DNA from: Kiritimatiellia bacterium
GTDB lineage: Bacteria; Verrucomicrobiota; Kiritimatiellia; RFP12; UBA1067
Reading direction: 5' to 3'
DNA: 40,756 nt
Assembly (NCBI GenBank): GCA_017962315.1
Contig: JAGCVN010000114.1
Location: 1-40,756, forward strand
Below, piece by piece: positions 7,601-14,787 of this stretch. The position numbers and the translations under genes are program-made. The notes below the pieces were generated by a model, which saw only the letters and a program-made list of their open reading frames with translations, was not told where the DNA came from and did no database searches. The first letter of the stretch is position 1; every line of letters starts with the position of its first letter.

Positions 7601-10307
7601 CCTTGTACTGGGCGCCGGTGAAAGACGTCGTATCGGCGATTCCCGTCAGGTCGGACAGCGGTTTCAGTTCGGTCTGGAATTTCCCTGCGGCCGCCGCGAG
7701 CGAACAGGCCGTTTCGACGGCGCGGCGTTCCCATTCCGCGGACCATGTTTCGCTTCGGCAGAAGGAAAACGCATCGAAAAGTTCTGGGGCGATTTCCATG
7801 CCGCACTGTACCTGCTTGCGTCCCGCCTCCAGCATCGCGTCCAGTTCCCCGGCGGTGAACGCAAGTCCGGAGAACGCACCGACGCGCCCGAACGAGCGCT
7901 CGTCTTCGCTGTGTGAGAGCAGGTAGGAGAACGCCTTGTAAGGGGTGAGGCCACACGGCGATTCGGCATGGAGCGCGGCGACGTAGGCGGAAAGCGCGTC
8001 CCGCGTCGCTTCAAGTTCCTTCACCGTCGCCTCCCATTCCGTCGGCGCTTTCCCCCCGGCAAACTCCAGCGTTTCGCGGAATTGGGCGAGGACGTCGGAC
8101 TTACCGGCTTTGTTGGAGTGCAGCTCCAGGCAGAACGCCCCCAGCCCGATGCGGCGGAGACGACGTTGCACGACTTCCAGCGCGGCACGTTTTTCTGCGA
8201 CGAACAGGACGGTTTTGCCGATTCCCAGACAGTAGGCGATCAAGTTCGCGATGGTCTGCGACTTGCCGGAACCGGGCGGACCGTGGAGTACAAAGTTCTT
8301 GCCCTTTGCTGCGGAAAGGACGGCGGCCAGCTGAGAGGAGTCCGCGCTCATCGGGAGGAAAAGTTCCTGCGCGGAGATGCAGGTGTCCACTTCGTTCGGG
8401 GCGACGGGTGTCACGCCGTCGTCCATCGCGCCGCCGCCTTCGATCAGGTGGTTGACGGTCGGGTTCATGCGAAGTGCGTCCAGACGCTTTCCGAGGTCTT
8501 CCCACATCACAAACTTGTTGAAGGAGAAACGGGCCAGGTAGAGGTCTTCCTCCACCTCCCAGCCCTTCATGCTCTTAATCGCCTCGCGGAAGATGCGGAG
8601 GATTTTCGCGACATCCAGTCCGTGCTCGTCCTCCGGCGGCGGGGTCAACCCGTTGATCGCCAGCCCGAAATCCTTTTTGACCATCTCCAGTAGCGTCACG
8701 TTGATGGTCGTGTCGTCGTCGCCGCGCAACAGGCGGAATCCCGACTGCACGGATTTCCGTTCGATCTGCACAGGAATCAACATCAGAGGCGCACGGTACT
8801 CTTCCGCGCGTGCGCCCTCGCCGTCGCGCCATTTCAAGAAACCGGCGGCAAGGAAAATCGTGTTGACGCCGCCCTCTTCCAGATCGCTCTTCCCGGCGCG
8901 GTAGAGTTCGAGAAGCCGCTTCTTTAATTCTTTTTCGTCAAGATCCGCATGTAGGCGGTCGGCTTTCCACTCGGATTCGACGTATCCGTCTTTCGCCTCT
9001 GGCGTCAGATTTTCGGGACGCGGGTTTACGGTGTAGACGATGTTCGACTCCAGCCCGTCCTCCGCCTCCGCCAGGTCGGCGAAGAACAGTCTGACCGCCT
9101 GTTTTGTGTCTTTGAAATTGAGTAGGCGGTTGCGCCGGGAGAAGTCGAGCAGTTTGCTCCGCCACTTCGCCACGCGCGGCGGGATGTCCGGTTCGTCGGC
9201 GACGGCGGTATCTGCCGCATCATCCGCTTCCATTTGCGGCAACGCCTCCTCCACCGGAGCCTCGCCTGCCGAGTCGATGACGACGCTCTCGTCCCTGTCC
9301 CGCGAAAGTGGACGGATGCCGACGGCGCGTGCCTGTTTGACGTCCACGGCGAAGACAAACGTTTCATCGTTTCCCAGCGCGTTCCCGGCGGTCTCCATTG
9401 CGGTTAGGAAGCGGTTTCCGCCTTTGACGGCGAGTGTGGTTTCAACGACGCAGATTTCGTTCAGTGCGACCCGTTTGCGAATTGCCTGAAGGTCGTCGGT
9501 GATGGTGTCCGGCAGGGATACCTCCTGCAGGTGGCAACCGACGAAACAATGCCCCTTGGGAAGCAGCAATAGCGGGTGAAGCCCGCACGCCTCCAGCAGC
9601 GAGGCGAAGAGGAGCGAAAGGTCGAGGCAGGTCGCGAATTTTTTTGAGAGGATTTCTTCCGCCGTGCGGATACGCTGCCCGGTCGTACCGAAACTGGCGG
9701 GAGGCTCGCTGTAGGTGATGCCCAGTTCCAATACGGCGTCGTAGGCGCACTTCACCGTCAGCAATGCGTCGTCGCGGCTTTTCCCTTGATAGCCGTTCAG
9801 TGAGGGCGTCCCGCCCCGTTCGCCGCGCAACTCCGCGATTCGATGGAGAAGGGGGACAAGCGCGGGATCGTTCGGCATGACGAACGCGGCCAGCAGTTCC
9901 GGGACGCATTCGGTTCCGAACCATTCGTCGTACGGGCAGAATTCGACCGGTCGGGTAACGGAGGCGAGCGGGGTGCGTTCACCCTCTGTTTCCGTCGGAA
10001 CGGAGAAAAGTTCGGCCATGACCGTCCCGTTCACACGTTCCGTCAAGGAGGAAAGCGCGGTGAAACTGAGGCGCGGGGCACACTTCGTGAACTCTACCGG
10101 CGTCTCCGGCGCGAGGTTGTCGCAGAACGTCTCCACGGGGGGGAAGGTTTCGGGGTCTGACGTGAGGCGGCAGACCACGGGGCCGGTGGGTTCGGTGCCG
10201 TGCCAGGTGGCGCGGATGCGGCGCACCAGCTTCACGTTGTTCTGTTGAAGGGCGAGTCCTGCTTTGCCGAGGCAGTCCAGTTCAAGTTCGAGTTTTGTCG
10301 TATCCAT
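4602..10307 (-). CDS. DUF4011 / SF1 helicase / Vsr-like nuclease / DUF3320 giant protein, candidate phage-defence factor
   Basis: This 1,901-aa cytoplasmic protein has a recognisable multi-domain layout. A transglutaminase-like fold lies near 215-265 (CLDLSLLFASLLEACG from Cys227, GHCFVGCH near 253). DUF4011 starts near 378 with WRSKLLDFSRRNRLLNF. The SF1 helicase core has Walker A GPPGSGKS at 676-683, DEAS near 1293, VGDPRQLPP near 1316, YRSRHESL near 1370, QGDERDAIYFS near 1498 and NVAVTRAKEQ near 1536. A Vsr/DUF559-type PD-(D/E)XK nuclease follows at about 1595-1695 (YRIDIAV, IGIECDG), then DUF3320 near 1755-1805. As I recall, this architecture has been reported among anti-phage proteins (Hhe type); defence here is inference from domains. 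Start choice: a TTG at 10331 overlaps the upstream stop but has no Shine-Dalgarno, whereas the ATG at 10307 has GCGGGGA upstream, so I prefer ATG. The ATPase and nuclease motifs look intact. Confidence 0.9.
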   Translation of the reverse strand: MDTTKLELELDCLGKAGLALQQNNVKLVRRIRATWHGTEPTGPVVCRLTSDPETFPPVETFCDNLAPETPVEFTKCAPRLSFTALSSLTERVNGTVMAELFSVPTETEGERTPLASVTRPVEFCPYDEWFGTECVPELLAAFVMPNDPALVPLLHRIAELRGERGGTPSLNGYQGKSRDDALLTVKCAYDAVLELGITYSEPPASFGTTGQRIRTAEEILSKKFATCLDLSLLFASLLEACGLHPLLLLPKGHCFVGCHLQEVSLPDTITDDLQAIRKRVALNEICVVETTLAVKGGNRFLTAMETAGNALGNDETFVFAVDVKQARAVGIRPLSRDRDESVVIDSAGEAPVEEALPQMEADDAADTAVADEPDIPPRVAKWRSKLLDFSRRNRLLNFKDTKQAVRLFFADLAEAEDGLESNIVYTVNPRPENLTPEAKDGYVESEWKADRLHADLDEKELKKRLLELYRAGKSDLEEGGVNTIFLAAGFLKWRDGEGARAEEYRAPLMLIPVQIERKSVQSGFRLLRGDDDTTINVTLLEMVKKDFGLAINGLTPPPEDEHGLDVAKILRIFREAIKSMKGWEVEEDLYLARFSFNKFVMWEDLGKRLDALRMNPTVNHLIEGGGAMDDGVTPVAPNEVDTCISAQELFLPMSADSSQLAAVLSAAKGKNFVLHGPPGSGKSQTIANLIAYCLGIGKTVLFVAEKRAALEVVQRRLRRIGLGAFCLELHSNKAGKSDVLAQFRETLEFAGGKAPTEWEATVKELEATRDALSAYVAALHAESPCGLTPYKAFSYLLSHSEDERSFGRVGAFSGLAFTAGELDAMLEAGRKQVQCGMEIAPELFDAFSFCRSETWSAEWERRAVETACSLAAAAGKFQTELKPLSDLTGIADTTSFTGAQYKALVEIETTLKTAPRFEADTFTRWETYAPAARKRCEAANICIAMRKANPEIDYAAVRQLDIPALRQRWRANRQSFILFRWFKDRNLLKELGLCLKDPSRSPFKTVGLSRWFDTFEKYQDNASVCGTPENEEQWKTNGAILASGQTLWDDLRAVGGKPENLDPILTGATPSPAAEAAEAFNALTSALAAFQETMDGKAAFGDSEKRWLNHVSEAADAVRNAHGELRRWCLWNACRKEALAHGLTPVVDAAERGDLPFELVEAAIRKRYCEQYVASVIEQESVLREFLGSAQDGLTEKFGMLDDVVAELAKRLIVARLAANLPAGRMGVCPATTELGILKRECEKKSRIKPVRALLESIPSLISSLKPCFLMSPLSVAQYLPPENKPFDLVVFDEASQITVPDAIGVIARGKQCVIVGDPRQLPPTTFFQRQSEATADETVSDSDIQELESILDECKASGMAESYLRWHYRSRHESLIAFSNRHYYGNRLFTFPSAQTGNDALGVRFHFVANGIYDRCKSRSNKEEAKAVVEAVMKRLLDPAFANKSTGIVTFSEAQQKLIEDLMDDEREKHPEIERFFDDSLEEPFFVKNLENVQGDERDAIYFSICYAKDKDGKFAMNFGPLNRAGGERRLNVAVTRAKEQVVVFASIHASDIDLSRTQAMGAAHLKNFLEYAERGVNALGVPAGEGIGDGDRFEDEIASFLRFQGYEVETQVGCSGYRIDIAVRSKVKPDCYAIGIECDGANYRNAASARDRDKLRRSVLEGLGWRVYRAWTLAWWFDREQAKANLLAEVEAAVNGNPSPGKAKTAAKLPRSVIAAETPPEPETAPGLEDPGSVYIATPVKDYSSKAGKFNLLDGPPLLGEEIRRIVDTEGPILESLLRKRILREWGFTRLRENMEDVLRRSIPKDLETTTQAAGRVFWPPATPAASYTGYRRQGEAKEARRAIDEIPAEEIRNAARYVMALYKTVSEETLQKETLKRLGLMRVTAAAKEALEEALKGL

Positions 10308-10327
10308 CGTATGCGTCCCCGCCGTTT

Positions 10328-10963
10328 TCAAAGTTCAAAAAACGCCAATAGCGCGAACGCCGTCTCTTCCGTATCCGTCGCGGTCTCCGGCTGCGCGGCT
10401 TTCCAGTAACTTCCCCCGTCCAGGGACTTCCGCTGGGTGTCGATCAAACGTTGTGCGGCGTCCCGGCGCCAATCAAAAACGGCGCCGTCCGGTGTGTTGA
10501 GTGCGCCCCCCGCCCTGTTGATGGAAAAAGCGGCCGCAGCCCAGAAACGGGCGGAAGTTCCGGCGGGCGGAGGCCAGTCTTGCGCGAGTTTTGCGGGTTG
10601 CTGGTGGATGTCCAGCCCGAAGGGGAAGGCGGGGCAGGGGAGTGTTTGATTGCGGAGAAACGTCTTGCCCCGTTCACGTGCGGCAGCGGATTCCGGCTGG
10701 TTGAAGGTGTTGAGGGTGAAAAGCACGAGCGCCGTCTCGCGGAGCACGTTCGTCCCCGCCCCCCACGAACCGTTTTTATTCTGGTTGCGGATCAGCCACT
10801 CCTGGGCCTCCAGCGCGGCATGGGTCAGTTCGTTCGCCATGCTCACATCCAGGCGGTCGCCCGGCATACGTTGCAGATAAACCGTTCGATCCGCAGAGAA
10901 ACCGGCGGCGGCGAGAAGCGCGAATAGCGGAATATGCAGGAACCAGCACGTTGTTCGATTCAT
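10328..10963 (-). CDS. Small secreted alpha/alpha-toroid (prenyltransferase/squalene-cyclase repeat-like) protein
   Basis: A 211-aa product. The ATG at 10963 follows AAGGGGATG, and a consensus promoter ends 26 bp upstream, so the start is well supported. Residues 1-24 form a signal peptide with hydrophobic core FLHIPLFALLAAAG. The body carries helix-turn repeats like those of terpene cyclase and prenyltransferase toroids: ALEAQEWLIRNQNKNGSWG near 60-80, then alternating helices with ETALVLFTLNTF and ETAFALLAFF. The Asp-rich cyclase active site (DxDD) is absent and the length is about a third of a true cyclase, so it is more likely a binding or structural protein than a cyclase. Its TGA overlaps a possible TTG start of the helicase gene, so it is the first gene of the helicase-glgB-tsaD operon. 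Specific function unknown. Confidence 0.7.
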   Translation of the reverse strand: MNRTTCWFLHIPLFALLAAAGFSADRTVYLQRMPGDRLDVSMANELTHAALEAQEWLIRNQNKNGSWGAGTNVLRETALVLFTLNTFNQPESAAARERGKTFLRNQTLPCPAFPFGLDIHQQPAKLAQDWPPPAGTSARFWAAAAFSINRAGGALNTPDGAVFDWRRDAAQRLIDTQRKSLDGGSYWKAAQPETATDTEETAFALLAFFEL

Positions 10964-10988
10964 GGTATCATCCCCTTGGACGGCGAAT

Positions 10989-11017
10989 AGTGTAACGGAA
11001 CAAGCGTTCCCCGTCAA
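10989..11017 (-). promoter_or_regulatory. Sigma70-type promoter with operator-like palindrome in its spacer
   Basis: On the minus strand a TTGACG -35 (11012-11017) and a TACACT -10 (10989-10994) are separated by exactly 17 bp, 26 bp before the ATG at 10963. The spacer contains a perfect inverted repeat GGAAC-N4-GTTCC (10997-11010), a plausible repressor or activator site. It should drive the toroid-helicase-glgB-tsaD operon. Confidence 0.75.
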
Positions 11018-11289
11018 TCCGTAACACAATGCCTTGCGACATTGGGTGTCGGACCATCGTCCACCATCTGCCTGTACGCGTAAACACGAGGTTTCAGAAG
11101 CACGGAAATACAGGAATTGGGTTCTTCGGGTATACGTGTGGGTGTTTTATGCCGACGTTCGGACATTTAGCCGACACATTGATTCTCCCCCACAGTCTTT
11201 CCGGTTGATTGAAACGCTGAGTAAAACGACTGCGCCGCGTGTGGGAACATTCAGGTTGCTGGTACGGTAGTTCGCACCGCGCAAAACCA

Positions 11290-11457
11290 CCCGCGCTTCG
11301 CACGGGAATGTACGTGAGGGTAAGTTTCTGAAAACAACATGAACAACTTAAAAATAACGTTTGCTCCTTCCGCGCACAACCTTGCGCGGTTATGAAAACG
11401 CCGCGCGGTTGCGCGGCGAAAGAAGGATGATGTCTTTACAAGTTGTTTCGGTTGTCA
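11290..11457 (+). repeat. Left arm of an about 170-bp hairpin-rich repeat (inverted partner at 16561-16728)
   Basis: This block matches the reverse complement of 16561-16728 with only scattered differences. The match stops sharply after GGTTGTCA at 11457. It holds three hairpins: a REP-like palindrome at 11290-11306 (CCCGCGC/GCACGGG, one mismatch), CCGCGCA/TGCGCGG at 11370-11389, and CGCCGCGC/GCGCGGCG at 11399-11418. Between the copies the second and third stems are identical while their loops differ. Confidence 0.9.
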
Positions 11458-11902
11458 CCAACCAAACTTATAGGCAAGATGTCGGGAAAACAGATTTCAA
11501 GGTGTGGGTGTTCGGTGCAAGGAACGCAAAGGGGGACAGACTGTCGCCGGCGATGTTTCGGGGCGGGGCAACGTTCCCGTTGCCCTATCTCTGCGCCTCT
11601 CGTCTAAAATTTCACCCTACGGCTTACCGGGGACAGTATGGCAAGTTATCCGAATCGAATCACTCGCGCCGAGGCGCGAGCGGGGCTGCGTTCAAAAACT
11701 CGCGAGGTCTCCCTCCCGTTACTTTCCCGGAGAAATCGTCGTTTCATACCTCGAAAATGCCCTTTACCGTTTGAGTTAGCCCCGCACTCGCACTCATGCA
11801 CGAAGTCCCGGAAATTGTCGGTAGAGGCGCTTCGCAAATTGGCTTCTACTGTTGCTCCTGATCCGTTGTGGCTGAATTTGTCGTAGCCATCGCCGAAAGG
11901 GC
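11458..11902. other. Hairpin-rich intergenic DNA without a credible gene
   Basis: About 445 bp between the left repeat arm and the promoter of the FAD oxidoreductase. Open frames here are short, overlapping and without family resemblance. Two perfect GC-rich hairpins stand out: GGGCAACG/CGTTGCCC with a 4-base loop at 11566-11585, and CTCGCGC/GCGCGAG with a 4-base loop at 11663-11680. The region could be repeat debris or encode a structured RNA. The adjacent stretch 11018-11289 shows nothing I can name. Confidence 0.5.
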
Positions 11903-11931
11903 TTGCGGGGAGGGGCGGAATCGTCTAAACT
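11903..11931 (+). promoter_or_regulatory. Sigma70-type promoter of the FAD oxidoreductase operon
   Basis: TTGCGG at 11903-11908 and TAAACT at 11926-11931 are separated by exactly 17 bp and lie 32 bp before the ATG at 11964. A Shine-Dalgarno-like AAGGAA lies between. The same -35 sequence is used by the promoter at 23032. Confidence 0.75.
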
Positions 11932-11963
11932 GAAAGTCACCGAAAGGAAAGCAAGGAATAAGT

Positions 11964-13625
11964 ATGAAAAAAGTGATAATGATGGCCGTCCTGGCTTCGT
12001 TCGCGGTTTCGGCGGAGGACGTGTACGACTTGGTGATTTACGGTTCGTCGCCGGCTGCGATCTCCGCCGCCGTGCAGGCGAAGCGCATGGGGCGGAGCGC
12101 GGTGATCGTTTCACCCGAAACGCGCATCGGCGGTCTTACCACCGGCGGTCTCGGACAGACCGACATCGGGAACAAGGCGGCGTTCGGCGGGTTGGCCCTC
12201 CAGTTCTACAAGGACGTAGCCGCATACTACGGAAACCCGGACCACCTGGCCGTGCAGTTTCCTGTCGCAAAAAAGCGGCAGATGGTGTCGGAATGCATAC
12301 GTAAAGGCGAGTCGAAATGGACGTTCGAGCCGTCCGTGGCCCTCTCGATCCTCGAAGGCTGGGAGAAACGCGACGGACTCGATATCAGACGCGGCGAATG
12401 GCTGAACCGCGAGAAAGGCGTGGAGAAAAAAGACGGGCGCATTGTCGCTATCACGACGCTTTCCGGAAAGACGTATCGAGGAAAGGTGTTCGTGGACGCC
12501 ACTTACGAGGGCGACCTCATGGCCGCGGCCGGAGTCTCGTACCACGTCGGGCGCGAGGCGAACGCCGTCTACGGCGAGACGTTGAATGGCAACGAGCCGA
12601 ATTACGCAAAGTTCCACCAGTTCCACAAGGGAATCGACCCATACGTGAAGCCCGGTGACCCGGAGAGCGGGTTGTTGCCGGGCGTCGAGCCGTACGACCC
12701 GAACTTCAAGCCCGGCGACGGCGACAAACGCGTGCAGGCGTACTGTTTCCGTATGTGCCTCACCGACAATCCCGAAAACCGTATCCCGTTCAAGAAGCCG
12801 GAAGGGTACGACGAGAAACTTTACGAACTTCTCTTTCGTAACCTCGCGATCGGGCCGCTCGACCGCAACGGGATGCCTTGGATCAATTCAGGGATGCCCA
12901 ACCGCAAGACGGACACCAACAACCGCACCGGATTTTCCACCGACTTTATCGGGCAGAACTGGCGTTGGGCGGAGGCATCTTACGCCGAGCGCGAGAAGAT
13001 CGCCGCCGCGCACCTCAAGTATCAAAAGGGTCTCATGTGGACGCTCGCGAACCATCCGCGCGTTCCGGGAAAAATCCGGGCGGAAGTGTCGCGCTGGGGT
13101 ACGTGCAAAGACGAGTTCAAAGACGGTTTCGGCGATGGCTGGCAGAAGCAGCTCTACGTGCGCGAGGCGCGCCGGATGGTCGGCGAGTACGTGATGACGG
13201 AACACGAGTGCCGCGGAAAGCGCATCGCGCCGAGACCCGTTGCGATGGGAGCCTACACGATGGACTCCCATCATGTGCGCCGCTACGTGACGGCGGAGGG
13301 CTACGTCCAAAACGAGGGTGACGTGGAGGTCGGCTCTGACGAGAAGGGCAGGCGTTTCCCGCCGTACCCGATCGATTACGGTGCGATCCTCCCGAAGCGC
13401 GCAGAGTGTACGAATCTCCTCGTGCCCGTGTGTGTGTCGGCGTCGCACATCGCCTACGGATCGATCCGCATGGAACCCGTCTTTTTCGCGCTCGGACAGG
13501 CGGCGGGGACGGCGGCATCGCTCGCCGTCGAGGGAAGCGTGTCCGTTCAGGACGTGCCGTATGCCGCGTTGCGCCAGAAGCTTTTGGATGCCGGGCAGGT
13601 GCTTGAATTCGTGCAGAGGAAGTAA
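11964..13625 (+). CDS. Secreted FAD-dependent oxidoreductase (FAD_oxidored family)
   Basis: A 553-aa protein with a Sec signal peptide (MKKVIMMAVLASFAVSA, cleavage about residue 17). The N-terminal FAD-binding Rossmann motif at about 23-43 reads YDLVIYGSSPAAISAAVQAK, in which the usual GxGxxG glycines are partly replaced (GSSPAA), as is common in this family. ETRIGGLTTGGL near 51-62 and VFVDATYEGDLMAAAG near 170-185 are further family hallmarks. The C-terminal FAD contact region reads RMEPVFFALGQAAGTAA. Such proteins occur with polysaccharide-degrading and sulfatase genes in PVC bacteria and Bacteroidota; substrate unknown. It is the first gene of a three-gene set with two secreted metallophosphoesterases, 24 bp before the next. 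The ATG has AAGGAA upstream. The family call is firm; the reaction is not predictable. Confidence 0.9.
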   Translation: MKKVIMMAVLASFAVSAEDVYDLVIYGSSPAAISAAVQAKRMGRSAVIVSPETRIGGLTTGGLGQTDIGNKAAFGGLALQFYKDVAAYYGNPDHLAVQFPVAKKRQMVSECIRKGESKWTFEPSVALSILEGWEKRDGLDIRRGEWLNREKGVEKKDGRIVAITTLSGKTYRGKVFVDATYEGDLMAAAGVSYHVGREANAVYGETLNGNEPNYAKFHQFHKGIDPYVKPGDPESGLLPGVEPYDPNFKPGDGDKRVQAYCFRMCLTDNPENRIPFKKPEGYDEKLYELLFRNLAIGPLDRNGMPWINSGMPNRKTDTNNRTGFSTDFIGQNWRWAEASYAEREKIAAAHLKYQKGLMWTLANHPRVPGKIRAEVSRWGTCKDEFKDGFGDGWQKQLYVREARRMVGEYVMTEHECRGKRIAPRPVAMGAYTMDSHHVRRYVTAEGYVQNEGDVEVGSDEKGRRFPPYPIDYGAILPKRAECTNLLVPVCVSASHIAYGSIRMEPVFFALGQAAGTAASLAVEGSVSVQDVPYAALRQKLLDAGQVLEFVQRK

Positions 13626-13649
13626 TCCGTAAGGGACTATGGATGTGAG

Positions 13650-14783
13650 ATGCGTATGACGAGGCGTGATTTCCTTCTGGGCGGAACGATGTTCGGACTG
13701 ACGACCGGATGCGCGGTCTCCGCGAAACGCGGTCTCGCGTATTCGGTAGCGGTCCTTGGTGACATCCATTTCGATTCGCCGGACAAGAAATTCTACCACG
13801 CGGATTACACGCATAGTACCACGGTGAAACGGTATAAGGCCCACTGTGCCGAACACGTCCGAAACGCCGAAATGTGGACGGCGCGGATGCCGAGCCTCGT
13901 CCGAGCCTCGGCCGCGTGCCTGAAGGACGACACGGCGTTCGCGTTCCAGATGGGCGACCTCGTCCAGGGCGACTGCGGAAAGGCGGCTACGCACCGGAAG
14001 ATGCTGGACGACGCTTTCGGTTTCCTAAAGAAGACATACGGCGGGCAGCTGCCGATCGCCGTCGTCACGGGAAACCACGACATCCGCGGCGATGTCAAGG
14101 GAGACGGTGCGCGGGAGACGATGGATGACTGGATGACCCGGGGTGTGGAGCAGGAGTTCGGTGTGCGCGAAACCGGCGGTACCTTCCTCCTGCGGCACGG
14201 ACCGGACGTTTATCTTGTCGTGGATTTCAATGAACCGAGTCCGGATCTTGCCCTCCTGAAAAAACTGCTTGCGGAGAGCGAGGGCGCCAGGTACACGTTC
14301 ATCGTCTCGCACGGCCCGGTGATCCCCAACGGGGAATCCATGTGGTTCCTCTACGGCAGGGGAGAAAAGACGGAGGAACGCCGCGAATTGCGTGCATTGC
14401 TCGCCCGCCGGAACGCCATCGCGCTCTCCGGGCACACTCACCTGCTGGAATACTACGACTGCGCGTTTCCGGAAGGCCGTATCACGCAGTTTGTCTTCAA
14501 CAGCGTGTGGGCGAAACCGGAGTGGGCGGAAGCGGAATTCTCGGCAGACGGTGCGGTGGACTACGGCATGTTCAAGGGGAAAGGGAAGCGGCACGGCGTA
14601 GCCCGTTCGGAGGAATTGCAGAGGCTGGTGGACGAATACAAGCCGTTTGTCCGTGATGCGCTCTGTGTCTGCACGGCGGGACATTATCGACTCGAAGTTT
14701 CAGACGAACGTGTGGCCGTCGTCTTTTACAACGGTGACGCCACGAAACCGATACGCACATTCATGTTGCGCGGAAACACATAA
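13650..14783 (+). CDS. Exported metallophosphoesterase (Tat-type or lipoprotein signal)
   Basis: A 377-aa calcineurin-like phosphoesterase. The N-terminus MRMTRRDFLLGGTMFGLTTGC has a twin-arginine-like RRDFL motif, a hydrophobic stretch and a Cys that could be lipidated, so it acts outside the cytoplasm. The five metal-binding blocks appear in order: GDIHFD near 38, MGDLVQGD near 99, GNHD near 145, SHGP near 213 and SGHTH near 259. A pair of metal ions is therefore expected. Substrate unknown (phosphomonoester, diester or nucleotide). It sits between an FAD oxidoreductase and a second phosphoesterase whose ATG is 4 bp after this stop, so the three are very likely one operon. An alternative in-frame ATG lies two codons in (13656) and would change only the first two residues. 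Confidence 0.9.
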   Translation: MRMTRRDFLLGGTMFGLTTGCAVSAKRGLAYSVAVLGDIHFDSPDKKFYHADYTHSTTVKRYKAHCAEHVRNAEMWTARMPSLVRASAACLKDDTAFAFQMGDLVQGDCGKAATHRKMLDDAFGFLKKTYGGQLPIAVVTGNHDIRGDVKGDGARETMDDWMTRGVEQEFGVRETGGTFLLRHGPDVYLVVDFNEPSPDLALLKKLLAESEGARYTFIVSHGPVIPNGESMWFLYGRGEKTEERRELRALLARRNAIALSGHTHLLEYYDCAFPEGRITQFVFNSVWAKPEWAEAEFSADGAVDYGMFKGKGKRHGVARSEELQRLVDEYKPFVRDALCVCTAGHYRLEVSDERVAVVFYNGDATKPIRTFMLRGNT

Positions 14784-14787
14784 GGAT

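Noticed and set aside
10308..10331. TTG at 10331 as the helicase start, overlapping the previous stop
   Set aside because: Coupling is possible, but no Shine-Dalgarno lies upstream, while the ATG at 10307 has GCGGGGA at a suitable distance.
11361..11886. Overlapping short plus-strand frames after the left repeat arm
   Set aside because: One starts inside the repeat; none has a ribosome site, codon bias or recognisable product.
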